Made by a program: the position numbers and the translations under genes. Of a stretch of DNA of 64,000 bases, positions 38,482-48,962 are shown in pieces. A model generated the notes under the pieces. The model had not been told where the DNA came from, did no database searches, and saw only the letters and a program-made list of their open reading frames with translations. How positions within the stretch are numbered: position 1 is the first letter of the stretch; each line of letters starts with the position of its first letter. The stretch covers positions 1 to 64,000 of the forward strand of contig JARGEQ010000135.1 of NCBI GenBank assembly GCA_029211145.1. The letters are read 5' to 3'. This stretch comes from Marinimicrococcus flavescens (GTDB lineage: Bacteria > Pseudomonadota > Alphaproteobacteria > Geminicoccales > Geminicoccaceae).

Positions 38482-39573
38482 GTGGCCGGGCACATCGTCC
38501 TCGCGGCCGGCGGCACCGGCGGCCACATGTTCCCGGCCCTTGCCGTGGCGGCAGCGCTGGAGGCGCGCGGCTGGGCCGTGACCGTGCTGACCGACGCCCG
38601 CGGCGCCCGCTATGTGGGGCTGGGGACCGAGCATCGCCTGGTGGATGCGGCGAGCCCCGCAGGCGGCTTCAAGGCCAAGCTCGCCGCCGGCGTCAAGCTC
38701 GGCCGCGGCACCCTCCAGAGCCTCGCCGCGTTCCGCGAGCTGCGCCCGCGCGCGGCGGCCGCATTCGGCGGCTATGCCTGCGTCCCGGCGGCGCTCGCCG
38801 CCGCCATGACCCGCACGCCGCTGCTCCTCCACGAGCAGAACGCCGTGTTCGGCCGTGCCAACCGTGCGCTCGGCCGCATGGCCCACCGGGTGGCGCTGAG
38901 CTTCGAGCCTACCTCCGCGGTGCCGCCGGCCCTGCGCGGTCTGGCCCTCCTGACCGGCAACCCGGTGCGCCCCGGCTTCGAGGTCGAGGCGCCGGCCAGG
39001 CAGGCCGGCGAGGGCGACGCGCTGCGCCTTCTCGTGCTGGGCGGCAGCCAGGGGGCCAAGGTCTTCAGCGACGTCCTGCCGGCGGCGCTCCAGGGCCTGC
39101 CCGAGGCGTTGCGCGCGAGGCTGGTCGTGGCCCAGCAGTGCCGCCCGGAGGATCTCGATCGGGTGCGTGACCTCTATGCCGGAATGGGGCAGAAGGTGGA
39201 ACTCGCCAGCTTCTTCGAGGACGTTCCGGCACGCATGGCAGCAGCCGATCTGGTCGTCTCTCGCTCGGGAGCATCGACCATCGCGGAGCTGCTCATGCTC
39301 GGTCGCCCCTCGCTGCTGGTGCCCTACCAGCACGCCGCCGACGACCACCAGACGGCCAATGCCCGCGCGCTGGCCGAAGAAGGCGCGGCGTTGCTGGTGC
39401 CGCAGCCCGAGGCGGTGCCGGAACGCCTGACCGCGGCGCTGGCCGAGCTCGTGGACGCGCCCGGACGGCTCCGTTCCATGGCGGCCGCGGCGCGCCGTCT
39501 CGCCCGGCCGGACGCTGCCGAGCGGATCGCCGACACCCTGATCGAGATTGCACGGCCGGATAAGCGCAGATGA
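38482..39573 (+). CDS. murG: UDP-GlcNAc transferase MurG
   Basis: A 363-residue peripheral-membrane GT-B glycosyltransferase making lipid II from lipid I. The N-terminal [14 protein letters not shown] loop, [28 protein letters not shown], and [31 protein letters not shown] match the family. The GTG start has GGAG six bases upstream (38472-38475) within the end of ftsW. The stop overlaps the murC ATG. Confidence 0.95.
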   Translation: MAGHIVLAAGGTGGHMFPALAVAAALEARGWAVTVLTDARGARYVGLGTEHRLVDAASPAGGFKAKLAAGVKLGRGTLQSLAAFRELRPRAAAAFGGYACVPAALAAAMTRTPLLLHEQNAVFGRANRALGRMAHRVALSFEPTSAVPPALRGLALLTGNPVRPGFEVEAPARQAGEGDALRLLVLGGSQGAKVFSDVLPAALQGLPEALRARLVVAQQCRPEDLDRVRDLYAGMGQKVELASFFEDVPARMAAADLVVSRSGASTIAELLMLGRPSLLVPYQHAADDHQTANARALAEEGAALLVPQPEAVPERLTAALAELVDAPGRLRSMAAAARRLARPDAAERIADTLIEIARPDKRR

Positions 39574-40994
39574 GCATGACGCCGCTCCAGACGGGGCCCA
39601 TCCACTTCATCGGCATCGGCGGCATCGGCATGAGCGGCATCGCCGAGCTGCTGGCCAACCTGGGCTACCGGGTGCAGGGCTCGGACGTGGCCGAGAGCGC
39701 CAATGTCCAGCGGCTGCGCGGGCGCGGCATCGCGGTCGCGATCGGCCATCACGAGGCCAATCTCGGCGAAGCCCACGTGGTGGTGTTCTCGACCGCCGTG
39801 CAGGCCGACAATCCCGAGCTGGTGGCGGCCCGCGCCCGCCGCCTGCCGGTGGTCCGCCGCGCCGACATGCTGGGCGAGCTGATGCGCCTCAAGCGCTCGG
39901 TGGCGGTCGCCGGCACCCACGGCAAGACCACCACCACGGCCATCGTGGCGGCCCTGTTCGACGCTGCCGGGCTCGATCCGACCGTGGTCAATGGCGGCAT
40001 CATCAACGCCTATGGCACCAACGCCCGGCTCGGCAAGAGCGAGTGGATGGTGGTCGAGTCCGACGAGAGCGACGGCAGCTTCCTCAGGCTGCCGGCGACC
40101 ATCGGCGTGGTCACCAACATGGACCCCGAGCATCTCGACTTCTGGGGCAGCTTCGATTCCGTCCGCGAGGCCTATTTCCGCTTCATCGAGCGCCTGCCGT
40201 TCTACGGGTTCGGCGTCTTGTGCATCGATCATCCCGAGGTCCAGGCGCTGTTCTCCAGGATCACCGACCGCCGGGTGGTGACCTACGGCTTCAGCCCGCA
40301 GGCCGATGTGCGGGCGCTCGGGCACCGCATCGTCGAGGGCGTCGAGCAGTTCGACGTGGTGCTGCGCGCCCGCGACGGCAGCGAGGAGGTGCTGCGCGAC
40401 GTGCGCCTCGCTTTGCTCGGCAGCCACAATGTCTCCAACGCCCTGGCGGCCATCGCCATCGGCCACGAGCTGGAGATCCCCCACGCGGTGATCCGCAGCG
40501 CCCTCGCCGGGCTGCAGGGCGTCAAGCGGCGCTTCACCCGCACCGGCCTTGTGGGCGGCGTCGCGGTGATCGACGACTACGCGCACCATCCCGAGGAGAT
40601 CCGCGTGGTGCTGCGCACCGCGCGCAGTGCCGCGAGCGGCCGCGTGGTGGCGGTGGTCCAGCCGCACCGCTTCTCGCGCCTGCAGGATCTCTTCGAGGGC
40701 TTTTGCACCTGCTTCGGGGATGCCGACACCGTGCTGGTGGCGCCGGTCTATCCGGCCGGCGAGGCGCCCATCGCGGGCATGGACGGCGAGGCGCTGGCGG
40801 CCGGCCTCCGGGCGCACGGGCAGCGCGACGTGCGCACCATCGCGGGCCCGGACGAGCTGGCGCCGGTGCTGGCCGGGATCGTGGGCGAGGGCGACTATGT
40901 CGTCTGCCTCGGCGCCGGCAGCATCAGCCAGTGGGCCAACGCCCTGCCGGCCGAGCTCGAGGCCGCCGTCGCGGCGCGCGGGAGCGCCGCGTGA
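39570..40994 (+). CDS. murC: UDP-MurNAc--L-alanine ligase
   Basis: A 474-residue Mur ligase adding the first residue, L-Ala. [18 protein letters not shown] at the N-terminus, P-loop [37 protein letters not shown] and [13 protein letters not shown] are diagnostic. Full length. The ATG overlaps the murG stop and the murB GTG overlaps its own stop, so expression of the three is coupled. Confidence 0.96.
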   Translation: MSMTPLQTGPIHFIGIGGIGMSGIAELLANLGYRVQGSDVAESANVQRLRGRGIAVAIGHHEANLGEAHVVVFSTAVQADNPELVAARARRLPVVRRADMLGELMRLKRSVAVAGTHGKTTTTAIVAALFDAAGLDPTVVNGGIINAYGTNARLGKSEWMVVESDESDGSFLRLPATIGVVTNMDPEHLDFWGSFDSVREAYFRFIERLPFYGFGVLCIDHPEVQALFSRITDRRVVTYGFSPQADVRALGHRIVEGVEQFDVVLRARDGSEEVLRDVRLALLGSHNVSNALAAIAIGHELEIPHAVIRSALAGLQGVKRRFTRTGLVGGVAVIDDYAHHPEEIRVVLRTARSAASGRVVAVVQPHRFSRLQDLFEGFCTCFGDADTVLVAPVYPAGEAPIAGMDGEALAAGLRAHGQRDVRTIAGPDELAPVLAGIVGEGDYVVCLGAGSISQWANALPAELEAAVAARGSAA

Positions 40995-41899
40995 GCCTGC
41001 CCCTGGATCTTCCGCCGGTGCAGGGCATGCTGCGCCGCGACGTCCTGATGGCGCCGCTCACCTGGCTGCGCGTCGGCGGCCCGGCGCGCGCTCTCTTCAA
41101 CCCGGCCGACATCGCCGATCTCGCAGGCTTTCTGGCCGAGCTCGACCCGTCGGTGCCGGTGCTGCCGGTGGGCGTGGCCTCGAACCTGCTGCTGCGCGAC
41201 GGCGGCTTTCCCGGCGTGGTGGTGCGCTTCGGCGGGCCGCTCGCGCGGGTCGAGGTCGAGGGCGATTTGCTGATCGCCGGGGCAGGGGCCCTCGACCAGC
41301 GCGCCGCGCAGGTGGCGCAGCGGGCCGGGCTCTCGGGCCTCGAGTTCATGATCGGCGTGCCCGGGACGATTGGCGGGGCGGTGCGGATGAACGCCGGGGC
41401 CTTCGGCGGCGAGACCGCCGAGCGGCTGCTCTGGGCCGAGTTCCTCGACCGCAGCGGCACGCTCCATCGGGTCGGGCCCGAGGAGCTGGCCTTCTCCTAC
41501 CGGCACAGCGCCCTGCCCGAGGAGGCCCTGGTCGTGCGCGCCGCCTTCCGCCTGGCGCCTGGCGATGCGGGGGCGGTGCTGGCCCGCATGGAAGCGATCC
41601 GTGCCGAGCGGGAGGCGGCCCAGCCGCTGCGGGTGGCGACCGGCGGCAGCACCTTCAGGAATCCGCCCGGCATGAAGGCCTGGCAGCTCATCGACGCGGC
41701 TGGCTGCCGCGGCCTCAGGCTCGGCCGGGCGATGGTCTCGGAGAAGCACTGCAACTTCCTGATCAATACCGGCGAGGCTGCCGCGGCGGAGATCGAGGAG
41801 CTGGGCGAGACGGTGCGGCGGCGGGTGCTGGCGCATGGCGGCGTCGAGCTCCAGTGGGAGGTCGTGCGGGTCGGAACCGGCGGTGGAGAGGCGGCATGA
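40991..41899 (+). CDS. murB: UDP-N-acetylenolpyruvoylglucosamine reductase
   Basis: A 302-residue FAD enzyme that reduces enolpyruvyl-UDP-GlcNAc to UDP-MurNAc. [13 protein letters not shown], the FAD loop [39 protein letters not shown] and [18 protein letters not shown] with the proton-donating Ser are present, and the C-terminal [11 protein letters not shown] with its Glu region is in place. This is the short type without the third-domain insert loop. GTG start overlaps murC; the ddl ATG overlaps its stop. Confidence 0.95.
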   Translation: MSLPLDLPPVQGMLRRDVLMAPLTWLRVGGPARALFNPADIADLAGFLAELDPSVPVLPVGVASNLLLRDGGFPGVVVRFGGPLARVEVEGDLLIAGAGALDQRAAQVAQRAGLSGLEFMIGVPGTIGGAVRMNAGAFGGETAERLLWAEFLDRSGTLHRVGPEELAFSYRHSALPEEALVVRAAFRLAPGDAGAVLARMEAIRAEREAAQPLRVATGGSTFRNPPGMKAWQLIDAAGCRGLRLGRAMVSEKHCNFLINTGEAAAAEIEELGETVRRRVLAHGGVELQWEVVRVGTGGGEAA

Positions 41900-42810
41900 G
41901 CAGGCATGTGGCGGTCTTGATGGGCGGCCGCTCGGCGGAGCGCGAGGTGTCGCTGGTGAGCGGCGATGCCTGTGCCGGGGCGCTCGAGGAGCGCGGCTAC
42001 CGCGTGACCCGGATCGACGTCGGGCCCGACCTGCCGGCGGTGCTGGCAGAGCTGCGCCCCGACTGCTGCTTCAACGCGCTCCACGGGCGGTTCGGCGAGG
42101 ACGGAAGGGTGCAGGGCCTGCTCGACCTGATGGGCATCCCCTACACCCACTCGGGCGTGCTGGCCTCGGCCCTGGCGATGGACAAGCCGATGGCCAAGCG
42201 GGTCTTCGCCCAGGCCGGCCTGGCCTGCCCCGTGGGTGTCGACATGACGCTGGGCGAGCTGCGCGGCGGAGCGCCCATGGCGCCGCCCTTCGTGGTCAAG
42301 CCGGCCGCCGAGGGCTCGAGCCTCGGCGTCTTCATCCTCACGGACGGCGATCTGGCGCCGCTCTTCGAGCGCAACGACGTGGACCTCGAGCAGCGGGTCC
42401 TCGTGGAACGCTATATTCCCGGCCGCGAGCTCACCTGCGCGGTGCTCGACGACCGGCCGCTGGCGGTCACCGAGATCGTGCCGCGCGAGGGATTCTACGA
42501 CTACCGCGCGAAGTACACCGGCGGCGTCGCCGATCACCTGATCCCCGCCCCGGTGCCCGAGGAGATCCGCGAGAAGGTCATGGAGATGGCGCTCATCGCC
42601 CACCGTACCCTCGGTTGCAGGGGTGTCAGCCGCGCCGATTTCCGCTACGATACCTTGGCCGAGGAGGAGCAAGGTCTCTACCTGCTCGAGGTTAATACCC
42701 AGCCGGGGATGACGCCCTTGTCCCTGGTTCCCGAGCAGGCCGCCCATTGCGGCATGTCCTTCGCCGATCTGGTCGTGCATCTGGTCGAGGAGGCTCGATG
42801 CGACAGGTGA
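41896..42810 (+). CDS. ddl: D-alanine--D-alanine ligase
   Basis: A 304-residue ATP-grasp enzyme making D-Ala-D-Ala for MurF. LMGGRSAEREVSLVSG, NALHGRFGEDGRVQGLLD, YTHSGVLASALAMDK, PAAEGSSLGVF and LEVNTQPGMTPLSLVPEQA are the family motifs. The length matches the DdlB type found in dcw clusters. The ATG overlaps the murB stop, and ftsQ starts 13 bases before its own end. Confidence 0.96.
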   Translation: MSRHVAVLMGGRSAEREVSLVSGDACAGALEERGYRVTRIDVGPDLPAVLAELRPDCCFNALHGRFGEDGRVQGLLDLMGIPYTHSGVLASALAMDKPMAKRVFAQAGLACPVGVDMTLGELRGGAPMAPPFVVKPAAEGSSLGVFILTDGDLAPLFERNDVDLEQRVLVERYIPGRELTCAVLDDRPLAVTEIVPREGFYDYRAKYTGGVADHLIPAPVPEEIREKVMEMALIAHRTLGCRGVSRADFRYDTLAEEEQGLYLLEVNTQPGMTPLSLVPEQAAHCGMSFADLVVHLVEEARCDR

Positions 42811-43640
42811 CGCTGGCCGCCCATCGGGCGCGCAACGTGCCGCGGCGGCCGCCGCCGTCGCGCTGGCGGCGCTGGCTGCGGCGCGGCCTGCTGGCCGCGG
42901 GCCTGCTGGCCGCGACCGGCGTCGGCGGCCATGCCGCGATCGAGCGCGGGGCGGTCGAGAAGGCCGGTGCCCTGGCCGATCTCGCCGGCAGCCGCCTGGC
43001 AGCGCTCTGCGGCCTGGTGGTGAACAATGTCTACGCCGAGGGCCGGCGCATGACCTCGGAGGCGGCTCTCGTCGGCGCTCTTGAAGACGTCATGGGACGG
43101 CCTATACTGGCGGTTGATCTCGAAGAGGTTCGTGAGCGCCTTCAGCGGCTCCCGTGGGTTCGCACCGTGACCGTCCGCCGTCAGTTCCCCGACGCCATCC
43201 TGGCCCGTCTCGAGGAGCACAGCCCGCTTGCCCTGTGGCGCAAGGACGACGGGCTGAGCCTCGTCGACGGCAAGGGCTCGGTCATCCAGGTGCAGGACCT
43301 GCGCCCCTTCGTCCAGCTGCCGCTGCTGACCGGCGAGGACGCGCCGCAGAACGCCCGGGCGCTGTTCGCCATGCTCGCTGTCGAGCCGGCCCTGGCCGAG
43401 CGGGTGACCGCCGCGACCCGCGTCGGCGGCCGGCGCTGGAACGTCTGGCTGGATGGCCGCATCGAGGTCCGTCTGCCCGCCGAGGGCGTGTCGCAGGCGT
43501 GGCAGCGGCTGGCCGAGGTCGAGCGCGAGAAGGCGCTGCTCGCCCGCACCATCGAGGCCGTCGACCTGCGCACCCCCGACTGGCTGGTGCTGCGCAAGGC
43601 GCCGCAGCCGGTGCTCGCGGGCGGCGGAGGACGCGCATGA
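42798..43640 (+). CDS. ftsQ: Cell division protein FtsQ
   Basis: A 280-residue bitopic protein: a basic cytoplasmic tail, one helix (about 29-48, GLLAAGLLAATGVGG), then a POTRA domain (about 83-155: GRPILAVDLEEVRERLQRLPWV in pieces, QFPDAILARLEEHSPLALWR) and the beta domain (to about 265). FtsQ recruits FtsL/FtsB to the divisome. The start overlaps ddl and has GAGGAGG upstream. The ftsA ATG overlaps its stop. Confidence 0.93.
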   Translation: MRQVTLAAHRARNVPRRPPPSRWRRWLRRGLLAAGLLAATGVGGHAAIERGAVEKAGALADLAGSRLAALCGLVVNNVYAEGRRMTSEAALVGALEDVMGRPILAVDLEEVRERLQRLPWVRTVTVRRQFPDAILARLEEHSPLALWRKDDGLSLVDGKGSVIQVQDLRPFVQLPLLTGEDAPQNARALFAMLAVEPALAERVTAATRVGGRRWNVWLDGRIEVRLPAEGVSQAWQRLAEVEREKALLARTIEAVDLRTPDWLVLRKAPQPVLAGGGGRA

Positions 43641-44929
43641 GCGTCGCCTTGAAGCCGCCGCGCGGCATGGGTGGCGTCCGTGCCGGCGGGCGCGGCGGGC
43701 CGTTTGCCGTTCTCGACATCGGCACCAGCAAGATCTGCTGCCTGATCGCACGACCGCGGCCGGGGCGCGGCTGCCAGGTGCTGGGCCGCGGCTACCAGCT
43801 CGCCGACGGCCTCGAGCGCGGCGAGATCATCGACGTCGAGGCCGCCGAATCGTCGATCCGCGCGGTGCTCCACGAGGCCGAGCAGCAGGCCGGCGAGCAG
43901 GTCACCGCGGTGTTGGCGGCGGTCGGCGCCGGTCGGCCGCGCTCGCATCTGATGCGGGTCGAGCGGCCGCTCAATGGCCGCAGCATCACCGACGAGGACA
44001 TCGAGACGGCGCTCGGCCGGGCCCGCGCCGAGGTGCTGGGCACCGGGGCGGCGGTGCTGCATGTGGTGCCGGTCGAGATGTCGGTGGATGGCGGGCGGCC
44101 GCTCCGCGACCCGCGCGGCGTCAAGGGCCAGCTGCTCGATCTGCTGGTCCATGTGGTAGCGGCCGACGCGCAGCCCCTGCGCACCATCACGAGCTGCCTC
44201 GAGCGCGCCCACCTCGATGTTCTGGGGCTGGTCGCGGCACCCTATGCGGCCGGCCATGGCTGCCTCACGGAGGACGAGCTCGAGCAGGGCTGCCTGCTCG
44301 TCGACATGGGGGCGGGTGCGACCCAGGTCGCGCACTTCACCGGCGGCAACCTCGCCTTCGTCGAGCAGGTCCTCAAGGGTGGCGAGAAGATCACCGCCGA
44401 CGTCGCCTACGGTCTGTCGTCCTCGCTGCGCGAGGCCGAACGGCTCAAGACGCTCTATGGCGGGGTCTTGTGGCGGACCTGCGACGACAATATCCGCCTC
44501 GAGGTGCCGCTGATCGACGATGCCGACGACGAGCCCAGCGGTGAGGTCTCGCGCACCCGGCTGACCTTCATTATCCGCTCGCGGGTCGAGGAGATCTTCT
44601 CCGAGCTGATCGAGCGGCTGCGCAACGGCAGCGACGTGCTGCGGGCGCGGCCGCCGCGCAGCATCGTCCTGACCGGCGGCGCGGCGCAGCTCGAGGGGAT
44701 GGGCGAGCTGGCAGAGGAGATGTTCAGCCTCAAGGTGCGCGTCGCGCGGCCGCGCGGCCTCCAGGAGGTGCCCGGTGCCGAAGACGACCCGAGCTGGGCG
44801 GTCGCCGCTGGCGCCCTGGCGATGGCGAGCGGCGGCGACAGCGGTCTTGGCTGGAGTGACGGTGAAGAAAAGCGTACACTGCGTTCAGGACTTGCCCGCC
44901 TGAAAGAGTGGTTGCGCGAGAACTTCTGA
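43637..44929 (+). CDS. ftsA: Cell division protein FtsA
   Basis: A 430-residue actin-like ATPase that tethers FtsZ to the membrane. The phosphate-1 motif is FAVLDIGTSKICCL; MGAGATQVAHF is phosphate-2, and SIVLTGGAAQLEGM the adenosine motif. The 1C domain (about 95-175) is present, and the end RLKEWLRENF is the amphipathic membrane-targeting helix. ATGA overlap with ftsQ. There are 97 bases before ftsZ, with no clear promoter seen in them. Confidence 0.95.
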   Translation: MSVALKPPRGMGGVRAGGRGGPFAVLDIGTSKICCLIARPRPGRGCQVLGRGYQLADGLERGEIIDVEAAESSIRAVLHEAEQQAGEQVTAVLAAVGAGRPRSHLMRVERPLNGRSITDEDIETALGRARAEVLGTGAAVLHVVPVEMSVDGGRPLRDPRGVKGQLLDLLVHVVAADAQPLRTITSCLERAHLDVLGLVAAPYAAGHGCLTEDELEQGCLLVDMGAGATQVAHFTGGNLAFVEQVLKGGEKITADVAYGLSSSLREAERLKTLYGGVLWRTCDDNIRLEVPLIDDADDEPSGEVSRTRLTFIIRSRVEEIFSELIERLRNGSDVLRARPPRSIVLTGGAAQLEGMGELAEEMFSLKVRVARPRGLQEVPGAEDDPSWAVAAGALAMASGGDSGLGWSDGEEKRTLRSGLARLKEWLRENF

Positions 44930-45026
44930 GGTTCGCAAAGAATAGCGAAAACCAACCGGTCGTGCCTTGCCCGGCGGCCGGTCGAAAGGGCGGAAATGCG
45001 CCCCGTCGCTTGTGGAGGAGAAGGGG

Positions 45027-46493
45027 ATGACCATCAATCTCACGATGCCCATGACGCACGAGCTGAAGCCGAGGATTTCGGTGGTCGGCGTCGGCGGGGC
45101 TGGCGGCAATGCCGTCAACAACATGATCACCTCGCATCTCGAGGGGGTCGACTTCGTCGTCTGCAATACTGACGCCCAGGCGATTTCCGCGTGCCTGACC
45201 GAGCGTCGGGTCCAGCTCGGCGTGTCGATCACCCACGGGCTTGGCGCCGGCGCCCGCCCCGAGGTCGGCCGCGCCGCCGCCGAGGAGGCGATCGACGAGA
45301 TCCTGGACAATCTCCAGGGCAGCCACATGGTGTTCATCACCGCCGGCATGGGCGGCGGCACCGGCACCGGTGCGGCGCCGGCGATCGCCCGGGCGGTCCG
45401 CGAGCAGGGCATCCTCACCGTCGGCGTGGTCACCAAGCCCTTCCACTTCGAGGGCGCGCACCGCATGCGCCTGGCCGAGCAGGGCCTGGCCGAGCTGCAG
45501 CAGCATGTCGACACGCTGATCGTCATTCCCAACCAGAACCTGTTCCGGCTGGCCAACGAGCGCACCACCTTCGCCGACGCCTTCAAGATGGCCGACGAGG
45601 TGCTGCACATGGGCGTGCGCGGGGTCACCGACCTCATGATCATGCCGGGCCTGATCAATCTCGACTTCGCCGACATCCGCACCGTGATGAGCGAGATGGG
45701 CAAGGCGATGATGGGCACCGGCGAGGCCGAGGGCGAGCGCCGGGCGCTGGACGCGGCCGAGGCCGCGATCTCCAACCCGCTGCTCGACGAGGTGTCGATG
45801 AAGGGCGCGCACGCCGTCCTCATCAACATCACCGGCGGCATGGACATGGCGCTCTTCGAGGTGGACGCGGCCGCCAACCGTATCCGCGAGGAGGTCGACC
45901 CCGACGCCAACATCATCTTCGGCTCGACCTTCGACGGCTCGATGGACGGCCGGATGCGCGTCTCGGTGGTGGCCACCGGGATCGATTCGGAGAGCGCCCG
46001 CAAGGCCCAGGCCGAGGCCGCGCAGGCTGCCGGCGCGCAGCAGGCGGGCCAGCAGGAGGCGGCGCCGGCCGCCCCGGCGGGCGGCTTCCGCTTCCCGGTG
46101 CAGATGCAAAAGGCCCAGCCGGCGCCGTTTCCCAGCGTCGCGCGGCCGGCTGCACCCGTCCGCCGCCCGGGCGAGCCGAGCCCCACCCTCAACCTGCGTG
46201 CCTCGGGCGCGGGCGTCGAGCAGCGTCCCGAGGCAGCGGTGCCGAGCTTCGTTCCGCCGCGGGCCGCCGAGCCGGGCGCGGCGCATCGCGCCCAGCCCGC
46301 CGACCGCAGCAGCCTCAACATTTTCGGGCGCATGAAGGACTTCGCGTTCGGCAATCACGGCATGCCGGGCGAGGCCCACGCCGTGCAGCCCCGGACCGAG
46401 ACCGCCGAGGCGGATCGGATCGTGCGGCAGCCCGAGCTCGAGGAGGCCCGGGACGTGCCGGCCTTCCTGAGACATGAGCGGGTCGACAGCTGA
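45027..46493 (+). CDS. ftsZ: Cell division protein FtsZ
   Basis: A 488-residue tubulin-like GTPase that forms the Z ring. [13 protein letters not shown] (about 17-29), the tubulin signature [31 protein letters not shown] and the T7 loop [11 protein letters not shown] are intact. A variable, Ala/Pro/Gln-rich linker (about 325-475) leads to the C-terminal peptide DVPAFLRHE, the docking site for FtsA, close to the alphaproteobacterial IPAFLRRQ form. Strong GGAGGAG before ATG. It is the last dcw gene; a terminator follows. Confidence 0.98.
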   Translation: MTINLTMPMTHELKPRISVVGVGGAGGNAVNNMITSHLEGVDFVVCNTDAQAISACLTERRVQLGVSITHGLGAGARPEVGRAAAEEAIDEILDNLQGSHMVFITAGMGGGTGTGAAPAIARAVREQGILTVGVVTKPFHFEGAHRMRLAEQGLAELQQHVDTLIVIPNQNLFRLANERTTFADAFKMADEVLHMGVRGVTDLMIMPGLINLDFADIRTVMSEMGKAMMGTGEAEGERRALDAAEAAISNPLLDEVSMKGAHAVLINITGGMDMALFEVDAAANRIREEVDPDANIIFGSTFDGSMDGRMRVSVVATGIDSESARKAQAEAAQAAGAQQAGQQEAAPAAPAGGFRFPVQMQKAQPAPFPSVARPAAPVRRPGEPSPTLNLRASGAGVEQRPEAAVPSFVPPRAAEPGAAHRAQPADRSSLNIFGRMKDFAFGNHGMPGEAHAVQPRTETAEADRIVRQPELEEARDVPAFLRHERVDS

Positions 46494-46538
46494 GCCGCAG
46501 CTCTCGAGGAGCCCGTCCGAAGTCATGGGCAGGCGAGA

Positions 46539-46597
46539 CAGGGGCCGCCCGTGCCCGTTCCCTCAGCGGGGCGGCGCGCGGGCGGCCCCTGCCGTTT
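46539..46597 (+). terminator. Terminator of the dcw cluster
   Basis: CAGGGGCCGCCCG (46539-46551) and its exact complement CGGGCGGCCCCTG (46579-46591) form a perfect 13-bp stem with a 27-base loop; TTTT follows at 46594-46597. It starts 46 bases after the ftsZ stop. Confidence 0.8.
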
Positions 46598-46689
46598 TCC
46601 GGGGGACGGGCAGGCGGCGGGTGCCATTGCCGGGCCACCGGCGCTCGCCCATAGTGCGCCGCGCATCGCGGAGCAAAGGGAGGGCGAGC

Positions 46690-47748
46690 ATGCGCGTTGA
46701 GGATCTGGACACGCCGACGGTGGTGGTCGACATCGCACGGGTCGAGCGCAACCTGAAGCGCTGGCAGGATTATTGCGACCGCCACGGGATCAGGAACCGG
46801 CCGCACATCAAGACCCACAAGGTGCCCGAGCTGGCCCACCGCCAGGTGGCGCTGGGGGCGGTCGGCATCGCCTGCCAGAAGCTGGGCGAGGCCGAGGTCA
46901 TGGCCGATGCCGGCATCGAGGACATCCTCATCCCCTACAATCTCCTCGGCCATGCCAAGCTCGACCGCGCCCGCGCGCTGGCCCGCCGCGTCAAGCTGAC
47001 CGTCGCCTGCGACTCGACCGTGGTGGCGGACGGCCTCGCCGAGGCCTTCGCCGCCGAGGGCGAGCGGCTGGCGGTGATGGTCGAGGTCGACAGCGGCATG
47101 CGCCGCTGCGGCGTCGGCACGGCCGAGGAGGCAGCCGAGCTCGCCGTCCACGTGGCGGCCAAGAAGAGCCTGCGCTTCGCCGGCTTCCTGACCTACCCGG
47201 CACCCCGCGGCACGGCTCAGGTGCAGGAAGTGATGAGTGCGGCCAAGGAGCTGCTGGCCGGCCGCGGAATCGAGACGCCGGCGGTTTCGGGCGGCGGCAC
47301 GCCCGACATGTGGCGGGCCCACGAGGCCCCGGTGGTCACCGAGTACCGCGTCGGCACCTACATCTACTATGACCGGATGCAGGTCGCGGCCGGCGCGGCC
47401 AGCTACGAGGACTGCGCGCTCACCATCCGCACCACCGTGGTGAGCAGACCCGGCAGCGACCGGGCGGTGCTCGACGCCGGCTCCAAGACCCTGACCTCCG
47501 ATATCGGCAGCCTCGACGGCCACGGCTACATCGTCGAGTACCCCGAGGCGCGCATCACCAAGCTCAGCGAGGAGCACGCCCAGGTCGACCTCTCGGCCTG
47601 CGCCGCGAAGCCGGCCGTGGGCGAGCAGGTGACCGTCATTCCCAATCACTGCTGCGTGGTGAGCAACCTCTTCGACAGCGTGGCGGTGGCGCGCGACGGC
47701 CGCATCGTCGGCCGCTTCCCGATCGCCGCGCGCGGTCTGGTCCGCTAG
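46690..47748 (+). CDS. D-threonine aldolase-like / DSD1-family PLP enzyme
   Basis: A 352-residue enzyme with an alanine-racemase-type N-terminal barrel and a metal-binding C-terminal domain. PLP Lys41 lies in RPHIKTHK. VEVDSGMRRCGV and VSGGGTPDMW are the family barrel motifs. The metal pair is His320 and Cys322 in NHCCVVSN, the His-x-Cys form of D-serine dehydratase-like members rather than the His-x-Asp of classical D-threonine aldolase. It breaks down a D-3-hydroxyamino acid, with the substrate unset. ATG follows GGGAGGG. Confidence 0.85.
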   Translation: MRVEDLDTPTVVVDIARVERNLKRWQDYCDRHGIRNRPHIKTHKVPELAHRQVALGAVGIACQKLGEAEVMADAGIEDILIPYNLLGHAKLDRARALARRVKLTVACDSTVVADGLAEAFAAEGERLAVMVEVDSGMRRCGVGTAEEAAELAVHVAAKKSLRFAGFLTYPAPRGTAQVQEVMSAAKELLAGRGIETPAVSGGGTPDMWRAHEAPVVTEYRVGTYIYYDRMQVAAGAASYEDCALTIRTTVVSRPGSDRAVLDAGSKTLTSDIGSLDGHGYIVEYPEARITKLSEEHAQVDLSACAAKPAVGEQVTVIPNHCCVVSNLFDSVAVARDGRIVGRFPIAARGLVR

Positions 47749-48054
47749 CCCCGCCTCGGCGACGAGCCTGGCCCGGCCGGGTGCCGGGAGCCGCGGCGGC
47801 GGTGCGGCACGAAAGCTCCGCCGCGGCCTCGCTTCGCGGTCTGGTCGGCGCCAGGGCCAGGCGGAGAAGGGGACGAGGGCCGAGCGCGGCTGGCGTCCGA
47901 GCCGCTGCTTCACGGGTCTCGTGCGGTCGGGCCGCGCGCCTGCAGCGCCGTTCGCCAGCTTGCCCCCGACCCGGCCACAGCGAGCGTCGGGATGCTCTCG
48001 TCCTGTCTTTGCGCCGGAGCCGCGCCCCTTCGTTCCGGCCGTCGGGGAAGGGCT
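47749..48054. other. Intergenic sequence, nothing recognised
   Basis: 306 bases between convergent genes. No coding frame with family motifs, no strong hairpin and no copy of the repeat element was seen. Confidence 0.5.
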
Positions 48055-48894
48055 TTAGTGCGCCATCAGCACCGGAACCGTCATGTGGTGCAGGAGGTGG
48101 GCGGTGGTGCCGCCGAGGACCATCTCGCGCAGGCGGGAATGGCCGTAGCCGCCCATCACCAGGAGGTCGGCGCTCTCGTCGCTGGCGGTCGAGAGCAGCA
48201 CGTCGCCCACGCCCATGCCGCCCGACTGCACGGGCTTGACCTCGACCTTCAGGCCGTGCCGGGCGAGGTGCGTGGCGATGTCGGCGCCGGGAGCGGCGCC
48301 GAGCTGCGCCTCGTGCCGCTGCGGGTCGACCACCAGCACCGTGACCTTCAGCGCCTTCTCGAGCAGCGGCATGGCGTCGTTGATGGCCCGCGCCGCCTCG
48401 CGCGTGCCGTTCCAGGCGCACAGCACCCGCTGCGGTGCGCGCGCCTCGGTGCCGACATAGGGGACGAGGATCGCCGGCCGGCCCGACTGCATGAAGGCGG
48501 CCTCGGCCACGAAGGTCTCGCCGCCGCCGGCGTCGGGGTCGGGCTGGCCGACGATCGCCAGATCGACGTGCCGCGCCTGGCGGGCGAGGCTGTCAGCCAG
48601 CCGGTCGACCGATACCGTCTCGTGGCGCGTCTCGACCGGGACGCCGGCCTGCCGGGCGGCCTTCCGGGCGCCCTCCAGCTGCTCCTCGGCCTCGGCCTCG
48701 GCCATGGCGCGCTGCTGCCGCACCACCTCGGGCGGGACGCTGACCCCGACTGCCGCCGGAATGTAGGGCTCGGCCACCAGGCTCAGCGCTATCAGGTGCG
48801 CGTCGTGCGTCCGGGCCAGCGCCATGGCGTAGGCGAGCCGTGCCGGGCTCGCTTTGGTGGCGTCGAGCTGGACGAGAATGTTCTTGAGGGCCAT
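48055..48894 (-). CDS. Universal stress protein (UspA family)
   Basis: A 279-residue protein with two Usp domains. The first (about 1-145) starts KNILVQLDATKAS and is degenerate in its ATP loop. The second (about 150-279) has VLCAWNGTREAARAINDA and VMGGYGHSRLREMVLGGTTAHLL, the G-x2-G-x9-G type ATP-binding motif. Such tandem proteins respond to oxygen limitation and other stress in alphaproteobacteria. ATG has GGGAGAC upstream. Divergent from the CYTH-CHAD gene, with an FNR-like box between them. Confidence 0.9.
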   Translation of the reverse strand: MALKNILVQLDATKASPARLAYAMALARTHDAHLIALSLVAEPYIPAAVGVSVPPEVVRQQRAMAEAEAEEQLEGARKAARQAGVPVETRHETVSVDRLADSLARQARHVDLAIVGQPDPDAGGGETFVAEAAFMQSGRPAILVPYVGTEARAPQRVLCAWNGTREAARAINDAMPLLEKALKVTVLVVDPQRHEAQLGAAPGADIATHLARHGLKVEVKPVQSGGMGVGDVLLSTASDESADLLVMGGYGHSRLREMVLGGTTAHLLHHMTVPVLMAH

Positions 48895-48944
48895 CACCTG
48901 TCTCCCTGCCGGCCTTCGCGACGGCTCCCGCGAGTGGAGGCGCA

Positions 48945-48962
48945 AATGTCACGCGTGACATT
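48945..48962. promoter_or_regulatory. 18-bp perfect palindrome between uspA and the CYTH-CHAD gene
   Basis: AATGTCACGCGTGACATT reads the same on both strands. It is 51 bases upstream of the uspA start and shares two bases with the FNR-like box on its right. A dimeric regulator of the TGTCA-N4-TGACA type is likely; which one is not known. Confidence 0.55.

Noticed and set aside
35611..39348. Very long open frame on the minus strand, antisense to murD, ftsW and murG
   Set aside because: It is a GC-bias shadow of the dcw genes; its translation is low-complexity His/Gln/Arg-rich with no family motif. Other long antisense frames in the window were rejected on the same ground.
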